Assembly (NCBI GenBank): GCA_902470895.1
Contig: CABRID010000001.1
Span: 6,770 to 70,769 of the forward strand
Direction: 5' to 3'
Length of the DNA: 64,000 nt
Source: an uncultured Collinsella sp.
GTDB taxonomy: Bacteria > Actinomycetota > Coriobacteriia > Coriobacteriales > Coriobacteriaceae
In this document: piece after piece, positions 1 to 7,769 of the stretch
Position numbering within the stretch: the first letter of the stretch is position 1
Layout: each line of letters starts with the position of its first letter
Notes under the pieces: generated by a model
The model's input: the letters and a program-made list of their open reading frames with translations, nothing else
Databases searched by the model: none
What the model was told of the DNA's origin: nothing
Made by a program: the position numbers and the translations under genes

Positions 1-762
1 GAGCTTGAGCTGACGGGCCGCAAACAGACCGAGCAGCACAATAGCGGCGAAAAGTGCCACGATACTGGCAATTAGATTGGTCGAAAACTCGCCTACGGAA
101 TACACAAATGCCGTAATGCCGGCGGCGAGCAAAACAACCGACAGAATATCAAGCGTGGTGTTCGAGCGCTCTCCGACATTCTGAACATGCTTTACGCCCG
201 CCGCAGCGACCAAAATGCCGCCCACCAGCGGCACTACGAACACCGCCCTCCAGCCAAACAACGTGCACATAAGACCGCTAATCACGGGTCCAAACGCCGG
301 CCCTAGCGTAATGCAGGCACCACCCAGACTCAGATACAGACCGAGCTTCTCGCGCGGAGCGCAAGACAGCACCACGTTCATCATGAGCGGGAACAAGATG
401 CCCGATCCCGCAGCCTGCAAAATACGGCTTGGCAGCAAAACGCTAAATGACGGAGCGAACAGGCACAGGACTTCGCCGGCGACCATGCATCCGCATGCGA
501 AAAACAGCAGCTTGCGCGTCGAGAAACGGCCGGACAGGAAGGCCATGATGGCCGTAAAGATCGACGTCACGATCATGTAGCCCGAAACGAGCCACTGCGC
601 CGTGGTGGCACTCACCGAAAAGGCCGCCATAATGTCGTGCAACGCCACGTTAATGATGTTCTCGTTAAACGCGGCAACAAAGGCTGCAATATACATTACG
701 ACGAGAATCGCCGCAGTGGCCGATGGCGCTACTTGAACTTGTTGCTGAGATTTGCTCCCCAT
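1..762 (-). CDS. MFS multidrug efflux transporter, DHA2-like (3' end outside window)
   Basis: The first 254 residues of an integral membrane exporter are visible; the gene runs off the left edge, so the C-terminal half is missing from view. The start ATG at 762 is preceded by an AGGAAGG ribosome site. The N-terminus is short and cytoplasmic, then come transmembrane helices with the pattern NENIINVALHDI followed by QWLVSGYM, the layout of helix 1 and 2 in EmrB/QacA-type 14-helix drug:H+ antiporters. The family exports amphipathic drugs using the proton gradient; the substrate here cannot be told. It is divergent from the deformylase-like gene at 968 across a 205-bp gap in which I found no convincing promoter. 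Confidence 0.85.
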   Translation of the reverse strand, partial: MGSKSQQQVQVAPSATAAILVVMYIAAFVAAFNENIINVALHDIMAAFSVSATTAQWLVSGYMIVTSIFTAIMAFLSGRFSTRKLLFFACGCMVAGEVLCLFAPSFSVLLPSRILQAAGSGILFPLMMNVVLSCAPREKLGLYLSLGGACITLGPAFGPVISGLMCTLFGWRAVFVVPLVGGILVAAAGVKHVQNVGERSNTTLDILSVVLLAAGITAFVYSVGEFSTNLIASIVALFAAIVLLGLFAARQLKL

Positions 763-967
763 GCATTTCCTTCCTCTTGGAACGACAGTCGCATCGCCCC
801 AGAGGAACAGTCCAGGGCGAAAAATGAGCCCTAGACTTACGCCAGACGCCGTACTCGACGAGTCTGACAACATGGTCCAACGTCGAAAGATTGTAACGCG
901 GACGCACAGCTTTCCTTCCGCGCTATTATTAAAAGTCCACGAAAGCATAAGACATGAGGAGCCCGCC

Positions 968-1378
968 ATGATTAAGCCCATCATGAAATCCGAGTTCTTT
1001 TTGCGTCTGCCTTCCGAAGACGCGGGACCCGACGATGCCGCGACCGGGCAGGATCTCCTGGATACGCTCCACGAGCATGAGCGCGAGTGCGTGGGCCTCG
1101 CCGCCAACATGATCGGCGTGCGCAAACGCATCATCTGCGTAAAGGACGGCAACAGGACACTCCTGATGTACAACCCTCAAATTCTTGAGCAGGTCAATGC
1201 CTATCAGACGAGCGAAGGATGTCTCTCGCTGATCGGCGAGCGTCCCTGTACCCGCTATCGCCGCATTAAGGTTGAGTATTTGGACGAGAACTTCGTCCAC
1301 CGCATCAAAAACTTCTCGGGCTACACCGCCGAGATCATCCAGCACGAAATCGACCACTGCAATGGCGTCGTGGTTTAG
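968..1378 (+). CDS. Peptide deformylase-like protein, variant motif 1
   Basis: A 136-residue member of the peptide deformylase fold, which normally removes the formyl group from the N-terminal methionine of new proteins using a metal ion. The three family motifs are present: CVGLAANMIG at 41-50, EGCLS at 83-87 and HEIDH at 126-130. The metal ligands (Cys85, His126, His130) and catalytic Glu127 are intact. The glutamine of motif 1 (GxGLAAxQ), which stabilises the reaction intermediate, is replaced by Met48, and the first Gly by Cys41. ATG 968 was chosen over upstream starts because GAGGAG lies 7 bases before it and homology begins there. The start is 36 bp from the next gene's stop side, so co-transcription with the LysR gene at 1415 is possible. 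A paralogue lies at 14936-15355. Confidence 0.85.
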   Translation: MIKPIMKSEFFLRLPSEDAGPDDAATGQDLLDTLHEHERECVGLAANMIGVRKRIICVKDGNRTLLMYNPQILEQVNAYQTSEGCLSLIGERPCTRYRRIKVEYLDENFVHRIKNFSGYTAEIIQHEIDHCNGVVV

Positions 1379-1414
1379 GCCACCTGCCAAAATGAGGGTA
1401 CCGGAGGCCTCCCT

Positions 1415-2338
1415 ATGGATATCAGCCGCTTTGGCGAATTCGCCATCTTAGCGCAGTCACGCACGTTTCTTGATGCGGCGGAACTGCTTTTCATGTCGCA
1501 ATCAACCCTCTCCAAGCACATCATGGCAATGGAGCACGAACTCGGCTGCAAGCTCATCGATCGAAGCCAGCGCCACGTAACACTCACCGCGCAAGGTGAA
1601 GCGCTCCTCCCCTATGCGCAAAAAATTGCGACGCTTCAGCACCGCCATCTTGCCGCCATTCAAATAGGCGCAGGTGAGCCGCTCGAGCACCTCACCGTCG
1701 GTTCTATCCCCATTATGGCCCCTTATGGGATCACGGACGCCGTCATCGATTTTCAGCAGGCGAACCCCTCATATTCTGTCGAGCTCATCGAGGGCGAGGG
1801 CGACACACTCAAGCGCATGCTCCTGCACGAGGACATTGACCTGGCCTTCATCCGTGACGGCGGCGCCATCGAGCCGGAGTTCAAAAAGATTCCCTTTACG
1901 ACCGACCGGCTCGTGGCCGTCCTTCCGCTCGACCATCTGCTCGCCGAACGTGACGCCGTTGAGATAGACGACCTTATCGACGAGAATTTCCTCATGCTTC
2001 CCCAAGGCTCGTTCGTAAGCGAGCTCGTCCTTTCCCTTTGTCGCGAAGCTGAATTTGGCCCACGTGTTACGTTCACCGGCAAACGAGCCGAGAACATCAT
2101 CTCCCTTGTCGCGCGCGGCGCCGGCGTCTCATTCCTCATGCGCAAGCCGGCGGAATCGCTTGCCAGCGGAAAGGTAGCCCTGGTGCCGCTTGAGCCCGCG
2201 ACGACCTCCGAGGTCAGGCTCTACCTCAAGCGGAACGCCGCGCACTCGCAGGCGGTCGTCTCGTTCATCGGCTTCCTCCCCTACCGTCAGCTCCTGCAGG
2301 GCGACCGTACATCTTCCACCGCGGCACGACCGTCATAA
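1415..2338 (+). CDS. LysR-family transcriptional regulator
   Basis: A 307-residue LysR-type regulator. Residues 1-60 form the winged helix-turn-helix (FLDAAELLFMSQSTLSKHIM), and from about 90 to 295 lies the periplasmic-binding-protein-like co-inducer domain. GGAGG sits 7 bases before ATG 1415. It is convergent with the PTS-containing operon that starts near 7543, and the two 3' ends share the hairpin at 2401-2441. Its target is not shown by the sequence. However, the operon promoter carries a textbook LysR box (7625-7641), so control of that operon, perhaps in response to its substrate, is a reasonable inference. Family call is secure; the target is a guess. Confidence 0.9.
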   Translation: MDISRFGEFAILAQSRTFLDAAELLFMSQSTLSKHIMAMEHELGCKLIDRSQRHVTLTAQGEALLPYAQKIATLQHRHLAAIQIGAGEPLEHLTVGSIPIMAPYGITDAVIDFQQANPSYSVELIEGEGDTLKRMLLHEDIDLAFIRDGGAIEPEFKKIPFTTDRLVAVLPLDHLLAERDAVEIDDLIDENFLMLPQGSFVSELVLSLCREAEFGPRVTFTGKRAENIISLVARGAGVSFLMRKPAESLASGKVALVPLEPATTSEVRLYLKRNAAHSQAVVSFIGFLPYRQLLQGDRTSSTAARPS

Positions 2339-2400
2339 TCCCCGCTGCTCCACAACCGCAGACCTGTGTCCGCAAACACGCTGACAACGGCACATAATAC

Positions 2401-2441
2401 AAATATGCCTCGGGCGGCACGTCGCCGTCCGAGGCATATTT
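2401..2441. terminator. Bidirectional hairpin between convergent genes
   Basis: Perfect 13-bp arms AAATATGCCTCGG and CCGAGGCATATTT enclose a GC-rich loop. The A-rich start and T-rich end make it usable as an intrinsic terminator on both strands, for the LysR gene (+) and the PTS gene (-). Confidence 0.75.
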
Positions 2442-2461
2442 AGTTAAAGTGCGCAGAAAGA

Positions 2462-3904
2462 CTAGTCCACCGAGATGTTGAGTGCCTTACCGCCCTCGTC
2501 CTTCTTGGTACCGATCACCATAGCGGCGACAAGAGCCAGAACGAAAGCGACCACACCGGAGATGACAAGGCCGATAAAGCCCGTGTCGATGCCGGCAGGG
2601 TTAATAAAGCTCGGGAAACCGAGCGGGCCGGAGGCGCCGAAGGCATAGAGCTTGGCACCCATGAGGCCGGCAATGGCGCCGCCTACACCAGCGGAAATAA
2701 AGGTTGCCCACATAAGGCGCTTACGCGGCAGCAAGATGGCGTAAAGCGCAGGCTCGTTGACACCGAAAATCGAAGAGACAAGGGCGGGAATGTTGACGGC
2801 AGCATTTTCCTCGGAGTCCTTGGTTCGGATGATCATGCCAAGCACAGCGCCGGCGATGGCACAACCGCCTGCATACACGAGCGGGTTAATGAGGTCATAG
2901 CCGTAGGTTGCGACATCGAGGAACCACAGCGGGATGATACCCCAGTGCAGGCCGAACATGACGAGCAGGCTCCAGAACGTGCCGATGACGAAGCCGGCGA
3001 TGGCGGGTTGGAAGTTGATGAGCATCAGAATGATCTGGGCAACGATGTTGGAGAGGACCGTCATGACCGGACCGACCACAAGCAGGCCAAGGATGCCGCA
3101 AATGAGGAGCGTCAGGATGTTGGAGAAGAACGAGCTCACAAGCGCGGGCAGCGCGTTAGAAAGGGCCTTGTGTACCTTGGAGGCAATCCAGACGATAAAG
3201 ATCGCAGGCAGAATCGTCGATGAGTAATTCTGCATGATCAGCGGGATGCCAAAAATATCACCGTAGACATTGGACTCGAAGACCGTGCCGGCGCCGAGCG
3301 TGTAGAGCGGATCTCCGCCCATAAGGCCAACGAGCGTCGGGTAGACGAGGATACCACCGAGCGCCATTCCCATAACGGGCTTAAGTCCGAACTTCTTGGC
3401 CGACGTCCAGCCAATGATTAGCGGAAAGTAATAGAAGACCGAATCTCCGATTGCCGAGAGCGTCACATAGGTATTGCTGTCCTTGGCAAGCCAACCGGCA
3501 ACCGTGCAGAGCGCGAGCATCGACTTGATAAAGCCACCGGCCATAAGCACGCCAAGAACCGGCTGCAGAATCTCGGAAATGATGGCGAGCAGGCGCGAGA
3601 ACGGATCGCCCTTCTTGACATTGTCGCCCTCATCGATATCGAGCGCGGGCTTGGTGTCGAACCCGCCAATCTGAACAAGGTCGTTGTAGACAGCCTCGAC
3701 AGTGGCACCAATCACGACCTGATACTGTCCGCCAGCCTGGATGACGTCAACGACGCCCTTCGTCGCCTTAAGTTCATTGGTCTGGGCAAGTGATTCATCC
3801 TTGAGGTGGAAGCGGAGACGCGTAATGCAGTGGCTCACGTCTAACACATTGTCTCGACCACCGACCTTTGTGATGATTTCATCGCAAAGCTTCTGGTATT
3901 TCAT
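2462..3904 (-). CDS. PTS sugar transporter, glucose/beta-glucoside-type IIBC
   Basis: A 480-residue phosphotransferase permease that imports and phosphorylates a sugar. Residues 1-85 are the IIB domain with the phospho-cysteine Cys26 in VLDVSHCITRLRFHL, followed by the QAGGQYQVVIG motif. Residues 100-465 are the multi-span IIC channel with GVNEPALYAILLPRKR, the substrate-pocket signature of the Glc superfamily. The protein stops without a IIA domain, so the phosphoryl donor IIA must come from elsewhere. ATG 3904 follows AAGGAG; longer forms upstream have no ribosome site. It is the last gene of the minus-strand operon that begins at 7543, after a 193-bp gap in which I recognised no clear promoter. 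The sugar is unknown; association with ceramidase-like and amidohydrolase-like genes hints at an amide-linked or glycolipid-derived substrate. Confidence 0.9.
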   Translation of the reverse strand: MKYQKLCDEIITKVGGRDNVLDVSHCITRLRFHLKDESLAQTNELKATKGVVDVIQAGGQYQVVIGATVEAVYNDLVQIGGFDTKPALDIDEGDNVKKGDPFSRLLAIISEILQPVLGVLMAGGFIKSMLALCTVAGWLAKDSNTYVTLSAIGDSVFYYFPLIIGWTSAKKFGLKPVMGMALGGILVYPTLVGLMGGDPLYTLGAGTVFESNVYGDIFGIPLIMQNYSSTILPAIFIVWIASKVHKALSNALPALVSSFFSNILTLLICGILGLLVVGPVMTVLSNIVAQIILMLINFQPAIAGFVIGTFWSLLVMFGLHWGIIPLWFLDVATYGYDLINPLVYAGGCAIAGAVLGMIIRTKDSEENAAVNIPALVSSIFGVNEPALYAILLPRKRLMWATFISAGVGGAIAGLMGAKLYAFGASGPLGFPSFINPAGIDTGFIGLVISGVVAFVLALVAAMVIGTKKDEGGKALNISVD

Positions 3905-4097
3905 GGAATTCTCCTTTTTCTGAGCGGGGTATAGCATCGATTTCAGGCCTCCGTAGTCGACGTGGGAGGGCAAGGAACCCGCTTCCCCCTTTGTAATCCG
4001 CGGACGCACGTACGCCCGGGATGGGAAACGGCAGAGAAGATGGAAGATGCCGATCACATGGCAGGGAGCCTCATTGGCCCATGTCACGCAATCAGGT

Positions 4098-5216
4098 CTA
4101 CAGACGCGAATCTGCTGCGCCGAGAAGTCTCGTCGTCTGGCAGAACTTGTCACACAGACGTTCCGGTTCGCCCTGGGGAATCTGAGTACGCTCGGTCTCA
4201 AAGGAGAGGCCGTACTCGCGTGCCGGAAGGAAATACTCGAAATAGCCGTTGGTGTAACCGCAAACTATTCCCTCGACCGGGCATTCGCGCTTCATGCGAA
4301 TACCCAGGTCGCTGCCGAGCTCACTCGGGAACACAAAGAGATGCAGGCCGCCCAAACTGATGACGGCACACTTAAGCGTGAGCGAAAAGTCGTCATGGGC
4401 AACGGTGTGATAGAACGTCTGAGGCTCGATGCGGTCGAGAACGACCTCGCGATCGAGCTTGATCTGGGAAATCGCCTCGGCAAGACCGGTCGAAACGCGC
4501 TCGACCTCGGGAATGCCGCGTCCCTGGCGAAAATTGCGGTCGCTACAGTCGCCAGCAGCACCGACGACCATGGCCGGATAGTAACCAAGACTCTGAGCGA
4601 GCTTTTTGCCGGTAAGACCGGCGAGTTCGCTCGTGAGCTCCGTGCAGTCGGGTCCGACGCAAGCGGAATGCACCGCCCAGTTCACAAAGCCCGCAAATGG
4701 CTTGCCTTCGGTATCGAAGAACGATACGACAATGACCTCATTGTCGGCGAGTTCACCTGGGATGATGCGGTTGTCGTAGAAACCGGTGATGACCTGCTTG
4801 CCCAAGCGACAAATCGCGGGCTGTGCGTTGGCGCGGCACTCCTCAAAGCATTGGCAAATGGTATCGAGGAACCAGCGGTAGTAGTTCTCGTCGAATTTTC
4901 CCGTCCACCAGCTGCGGTGGTAAGCGACGATTGAAGTATGGTCGTGCGTCGCCGAGAGCAAAACGCAGTCACGGTCGATTCCATAGCGCTCGGCGAGCAT
5001 TGTCTTGACTTCCTCGGCCATGCTTTCCTCGAACTCGAGGACATCGGCATTAAAAAGAAACACTTCACGTTCGCCTTGCTGGAAGAGGATGGCGTTGGCG
5101 AAGACGTCATCATGGACGCCCGTCGCAGGTTCAAGACGGTTGGGAAGATTGCGGTAGCCAATCAGGTAGATGTCGCCCTGTGGGGTAATTTTGCGGCGCG
5201 CGTGTCCAATGTTCAT
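4098..5216 (-). CDS. Neutral/alkaline ceramidase-like hydrolase
   Basis: A 372-residue protein resembling the N-terminal catalytic domain of neutral/alkaline ceramidases, zinc amidases that split N-acyl sphingosine. Family landmarks are visible: the opening MNIGHARRKITP, the SATHDHTS motif with His91 and His93, WAVHSA with His183, and GAAGDCS at 219-225, whose serine matches the catalytic serine of GDVSPN. There is no signal peptide and the C-terminal immunoglobulin-like domain of secreted ceramidases is absent, so a small cytoplasmic amide or ester is more likely the substrate than ceramide itself. A good ribosome site (AAGGAGAACG on the minus strand) precedes ATG 5216. It is the third gene of the operon, 18 bp after its paralogue. 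Confidence 0.75.
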   Translation of the reverse strand: MNIGHARRKITPQGDIYLIGYRNLPNRLEPATGVHDDVFANAILFQQGEREVFLFNADVLEFEESMAEEVKTMLAERYGIDRDCVLLSATHDHTSIVAYHRSWWTGKFDENYYRWFLDTICQCFEECRANAQPAICRLGKQVITGFYDNRIIPGELADNEVIVVSFFDTEGKPFAGFVNWAVHSACVGPDCTELTSELAGLTGKKLAQSLGYYPAMVVGAAGDCSDRNFRQGRGIPEVERVSTGLAEAISQIKLDREVVLDRIEPQTFYHTVAHDDFSLTLKCAVISLGGLHLFVFPSELGSDLGIRMKRECPVEGIVCGYTNGYFEYFLPAREYGLSFETERTQIPQGEPERLCDKFCQTTRLLGAADSRL

Positions 5217-5234
5217 GCACGTTCTCCTTCTGTG

Positions 5235-6482
5235 TCACGCCGCATTCAAGGCGGCAATGATGATTTCGACGAGGCGCTCATGGGATCCGGCGGCAAAACC
5301 TGAGTTCATAGCCTCATAGGTGATTTTTTCGTACGCGTCGGGAGCCGGTAGGTACTTCTGTCCGCCGTTGACGAGCGTGGCAAAGAACACAGAGCCGGAC
5401 CGGGCGGCGCGCACAGTGGCGCCGAATGCACTCGAGACCTCGGGTTGTACGCCGACAAGCTCGACGTTTCCCAGCCGGAGCAGATAGACCCTCGTGCGCT
5501 GCTCGCCAGCGGCATGAAACTCATACGTTCGGTGCGGAGCCAAAGAGTGAAAATCGGCGCGTGTCTGAGCGGGCAGGAGAACGTCGACCGTGCGGGCATC
5601 GATGCCGGTAGCGTCATCCTCACGCGCCATGCGAGCGGCTTCGATCAAAGCATTGCCCAAGGCCTGCCCCTGCTGGTGCAGCATGCGGTATCCGTCCTCA
5701 TGGGCATCGACCGTCTGCTTAACGCCGGCCGCATCGAACATGACGTTCATGGCGCGCTCCGCCGGACCTTGGTCGCCCGCGGCGCCTGGCAGCAACAGGG
5801 CAACGCCGCCCAGCTCGCGCTCGAGTGACATGGCGGCAAAACCAAAGAGGTCTCCGCTCGCCATGCGCCTCCCCTCGGAGTCGCGCGACCCGTCGAGCAC
5901 GGAGGACTGAACGTCCGCCGTCGCGAGCACGGCAACATACTCGCCCCCGGCATCCCTTATGGCGAGTACGGGCATCGTGTGGTCGGCAAACCCCCTGGGA
6001 TTCGAGCCCAACCACCAGCCGGCAGGCGTCTCAATGTCGCGATTAACGTTCACGGGGCATTCGCCCTCCACAGTGGCGAGCGTGGCAGAGTGAATGCCCG
6101 CAACAGCGCGCTCGACAGCCGTGCGGGCGGCAGCGACGAGCGCTGCGCGATAGCGCTCGTTGCAATTGCGGGTAGCATCGTCGGCAAGATGCCCGGAAGT
6201 GCGGACGTGAGGCATGGAAAACGTGTGGGTAGGAACCACCCAAGAATAAGCACCGCTGCAATTGGCGGCATCCTCAACAACCTCACGCAGATCGGCGAGT
6301 AGAGCCGGAGCGATCGAGGTGACCTCAAGCGAAAGGACGCAGGCGCGTCGCCCCGTCCCCTCGATGATAAGGGCACGGGCGAAGACCTCATGACGGAGTT
6401 CGTCGAAACCGTCGAACGGCAACACGTCCCCAAGATCGATGGCCACACGAGCGGCCCCAGCCCTCATCTCTCCTTCGCCCAT
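5235..6482 (-). CDS. Second ceramidase-like protein, divergent active site
   Basis: A 415-residue paralogue of the downstream ceramidase-like gene. It keeps VPTHTFSMPH near the first zinc site and GAAGDQGP at the catalytic loop. The histidine in the WAVHSA segment of its neighbour appears to be replaced (LATADVQSS), and the serine of GDCS/GDVS is Gln/Gly here. The zinc and serine chemistry may therefore be altered or lost, or it may form an inactive partner of the other protein. ATG 6482 follows AGAGGGGAG at 8 bases; upstream in-frame starts overlap the preceding gene and lack a ribosome site. The gap to the amidohydrolase-like gene is 26 bp, so co-transcription is very likely. The fold call is moderately sure, the activity is not. 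Confidence 0.65.
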   Translation of the reverse strand: MGEGEMRAGAARVAIDLGDVLPFDGFDELRHEVFARALIIEGTGRRACVLSLEVTSIAPALLADLREVVEDAANCSGAYSWVVPTHTFSMPHVRTSGHLADDATRNCNERYRAALVAAARTAVERAVAGIHSATLATVEGECPVNVNRDIETPAGWWLGSNPRGFADHTMPVLAIRDAGGEYVAVLATADVQSSVLDGSRDSEGRRMASGDLFGFAAMSLERELGGVALLLPGAAGDQGPAERAMNVMFDAAGVKQTVDAHEDGYRMLHQQGQALGNALIEAARMAREDDATGIDARTVDVLLPAQTRADFHSLAPHRTYEFHAAGEQRTRVYLLRLGNVELVGVQPEVSSAFGATVRAARSGSVFFATLVNGGQKYLPAPDAYEKITYEAMNSGFAAGSHERLVEIIIAALNAA

Positions 6483-6508
6483 GGCAGATACTCCCCTCTG
6501 ATTGCCGC

Positions 6509-7543
6509 TCACTCGACACCGTACAGTTGCTGCGCCGTACCGCCAAGCACAAGGTCGCTGTCTGTATCGCTCAGATTTGCAGCGCGAACGCAGGCGACAC
6601 CCTCGGTGAGCCACTCGCGTTTGACGGGATAGCTCGTGCCAAAAACAATATGGTCTGCACCCAGCACGTCAACCGCGCAGGCGAGGAGTGTCTTGCCCCA
6701 AGGCTGGGCATGGGACATGTCGAAATAGATGTTGTTCTCGAGGTGCCTAGAAACGGTCTCGGTATCGACCTGAAAACGGCCAGAAGCATCAGGGCGCTTG
6801 GGACCATGAGGCAGCAGCATCTCCTTGAACGCAAAGTATGCGCCGCCGAGCATGGAGTGGACCATCTTGATATTGGGATAGCGCTCAAAGAAATCACCAA
6901 AGATCTCTCGGCCGATCGCCGTAGTTTGGTCGACGCAGCGGCCATAAGAGCGGCGAAGGTTGTCGTACGCGAGAAGCGACTCGTTCTCGACCGGCACGGG
7001 AACATGGTGCACGTAAACGGTGACATGGCGTTCGTTCAGGTGCTCGAAAAAGCTCGAGAAGACCTGGTCGTCGAGATAGCGCTTGCCGTAGTGAGCGCAG
7101 AGCTGCACGCCCGCAAAACCATCGTCGAGCCTGCGGTCGAGCTCCTCCAAATTCGCTTTGGTGCCAAAGGGCGGCACGGCGACAAGCGGAATCAGACGGC
7201 CATTTGACGCCTTCGCGTCAGCAGCCATACCGTCGTTGAAACGCCGGCACATCTCGAGCGACATCCACTCGTGGCAGCCGGGGAGCTTGAGGATCGCCTT
7301 GTCGACCCCCGCCTCATCCATATCGGCCAAGCGCTTCTCGAGGGTGTAGTCGCCCTCAATGTAGTTAAGACCCGGAGAACCGGCGGGCATCTCGATCACG
7401 ATCTGTCGTTTGCCGGCGGAATTCATGGTCAGATAGCCTTCGGTGTCATAGGCGCGGGGTACCTCGGCCAAAAACTGTTCGCAGAGCGTCTCGTCATGAA
7501 AGATGTGCTCGTCGAACCAGTAGGAATTTGCATCGATAATCAT
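6509..7543 (-). CDS. Amidohydrolase-2 family protein lacking usual metal ligands
   Basis: A 344-residue TIM-barrel protein of the ACMSD/amidohydrolase-2 family, which usually decarboxylates or hydrolyses small acids with one zinc. The barrel landmarks remain: YVHH at 177-180, MVHSMLGG at 227-233 and FGTSYP at 300-305. The N-terminal HxH is replaced by DANSYW (Asn6, Tyr8) and the metal-binding aspartate of GTDYP by Ser303. At least three of the four or five standard ligands are therefore gone. First gene of the operon, with a promoter at 7576-7605. It may bind rather than cut its ligand, or use a different metal site. No signal peptide is present. Confidence 0.75.
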   Translation of the reverse strand: MIIDANSYWFDEHIFHDETLCEQFLAEVPRAYDTEGYLTMNSAGKRQIVIEMPAGSPGLNYIEGDYTLEKRLADMDEAGVDKAILKLPGCHEWMSLEMCRRFNDGMAADAKASNGRLIPLVAVPPFGTKANLEELDRRLDDGFAGVQLCAHYGKRYLDDQVFSSFFEHLNERHVTVYVHHVPVPVENESLLAYDNLRRSYGRCVDQTTAIGREIFGDFFERYPNIKMVHSMLGGAYFAFKEMLLPHGPKRPDASGRFQVDTETVSRHLENNIYFDMSHAQPWGKTLLACAVDVLGADHIVFGTSYPVKREWLTEGVACVRAANLSDTDSDLVLGGTAQQLYGVE

Positions 7544-7575
7544 TGGTTGGAACCGCCTTTCATCTTGTTGAAAAC

Positions 7576-7605
7576 ATTCTAGAAAAGCAGGTACCCGGAC
7601 ATCAA
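7576..7605 (-). promoter_or_regulatory. Promoter of the amidohydrolase/ceramidase-like/PTS operon
   Basis: Read on the minus strand: -35 TTGATG (7600-7605), 18-bp spacer, -10 TAGAAT (7576-7581, one mismatch to TATAAT), about 30 bases before ATG 7543. A LysR-type box lies 20 bp upstream of the -35. Confidence 0.55.
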
Positions 7606-7624
7606 TTCCAGCTTAAGCCCACTG

Positions 7625-7641
7625 TATTCCATTTTGGAATA
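7625..7641. promoter_or_regulatory. LysR-type recognition box
   Basis: TATTCCATTTTGGAATA is a perfect inverted repeat with 7-bp arms around TTT and contains the T-N11-A pattern of LysR sites. Its centre is about 64 bases upstream of the expected transcription start, the usual place for the recognition site of a LysR activator. The gene at 1415 is the nearest candidate regulator on the far side of the operon. Confidence 0.6.
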
Positions 7642-7711
7642 GAACTTACCGCTCACACGCGAACCTCGCCCGCTCAACGAGACAAGCGCTAACAGCACGG
7701 GCTTAGACAGA

Positions 7712-7748
7712 AAACGGTCGGCCCGCATCCGTTGCGGGCCGACCGTTT
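7712..7748 (-). terminator. Intrinsic terminator after the aminotransferase gene
   Basis: Perfect 15-bp arms (7712-7726 and 7734-7748) around a 7-base loop, followed on the minus strand by TTTTCT. It lies 20 bp beyond the stop of the aminotransferase. Confidence 0.8.
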
Positions 7749-7769
7749 CATTACAGGCTACCTTTGCCG

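Noticed and set aside
3905..4097. Separate promoter or regulator site before the PTS gene
   Set aside because: The 193-bp gap could hold one, and TATACC lies near 3930 on the minus strand, but no -35 or operator was convincing, so I did not call it.
6001..6030. tRNA T-loop-like words (ggattcgagcccaacc)
   Set aside because: They lie inside a well-supported coding region and no cloverleaf can be built around them. No tRNA was found anywhere in the window.
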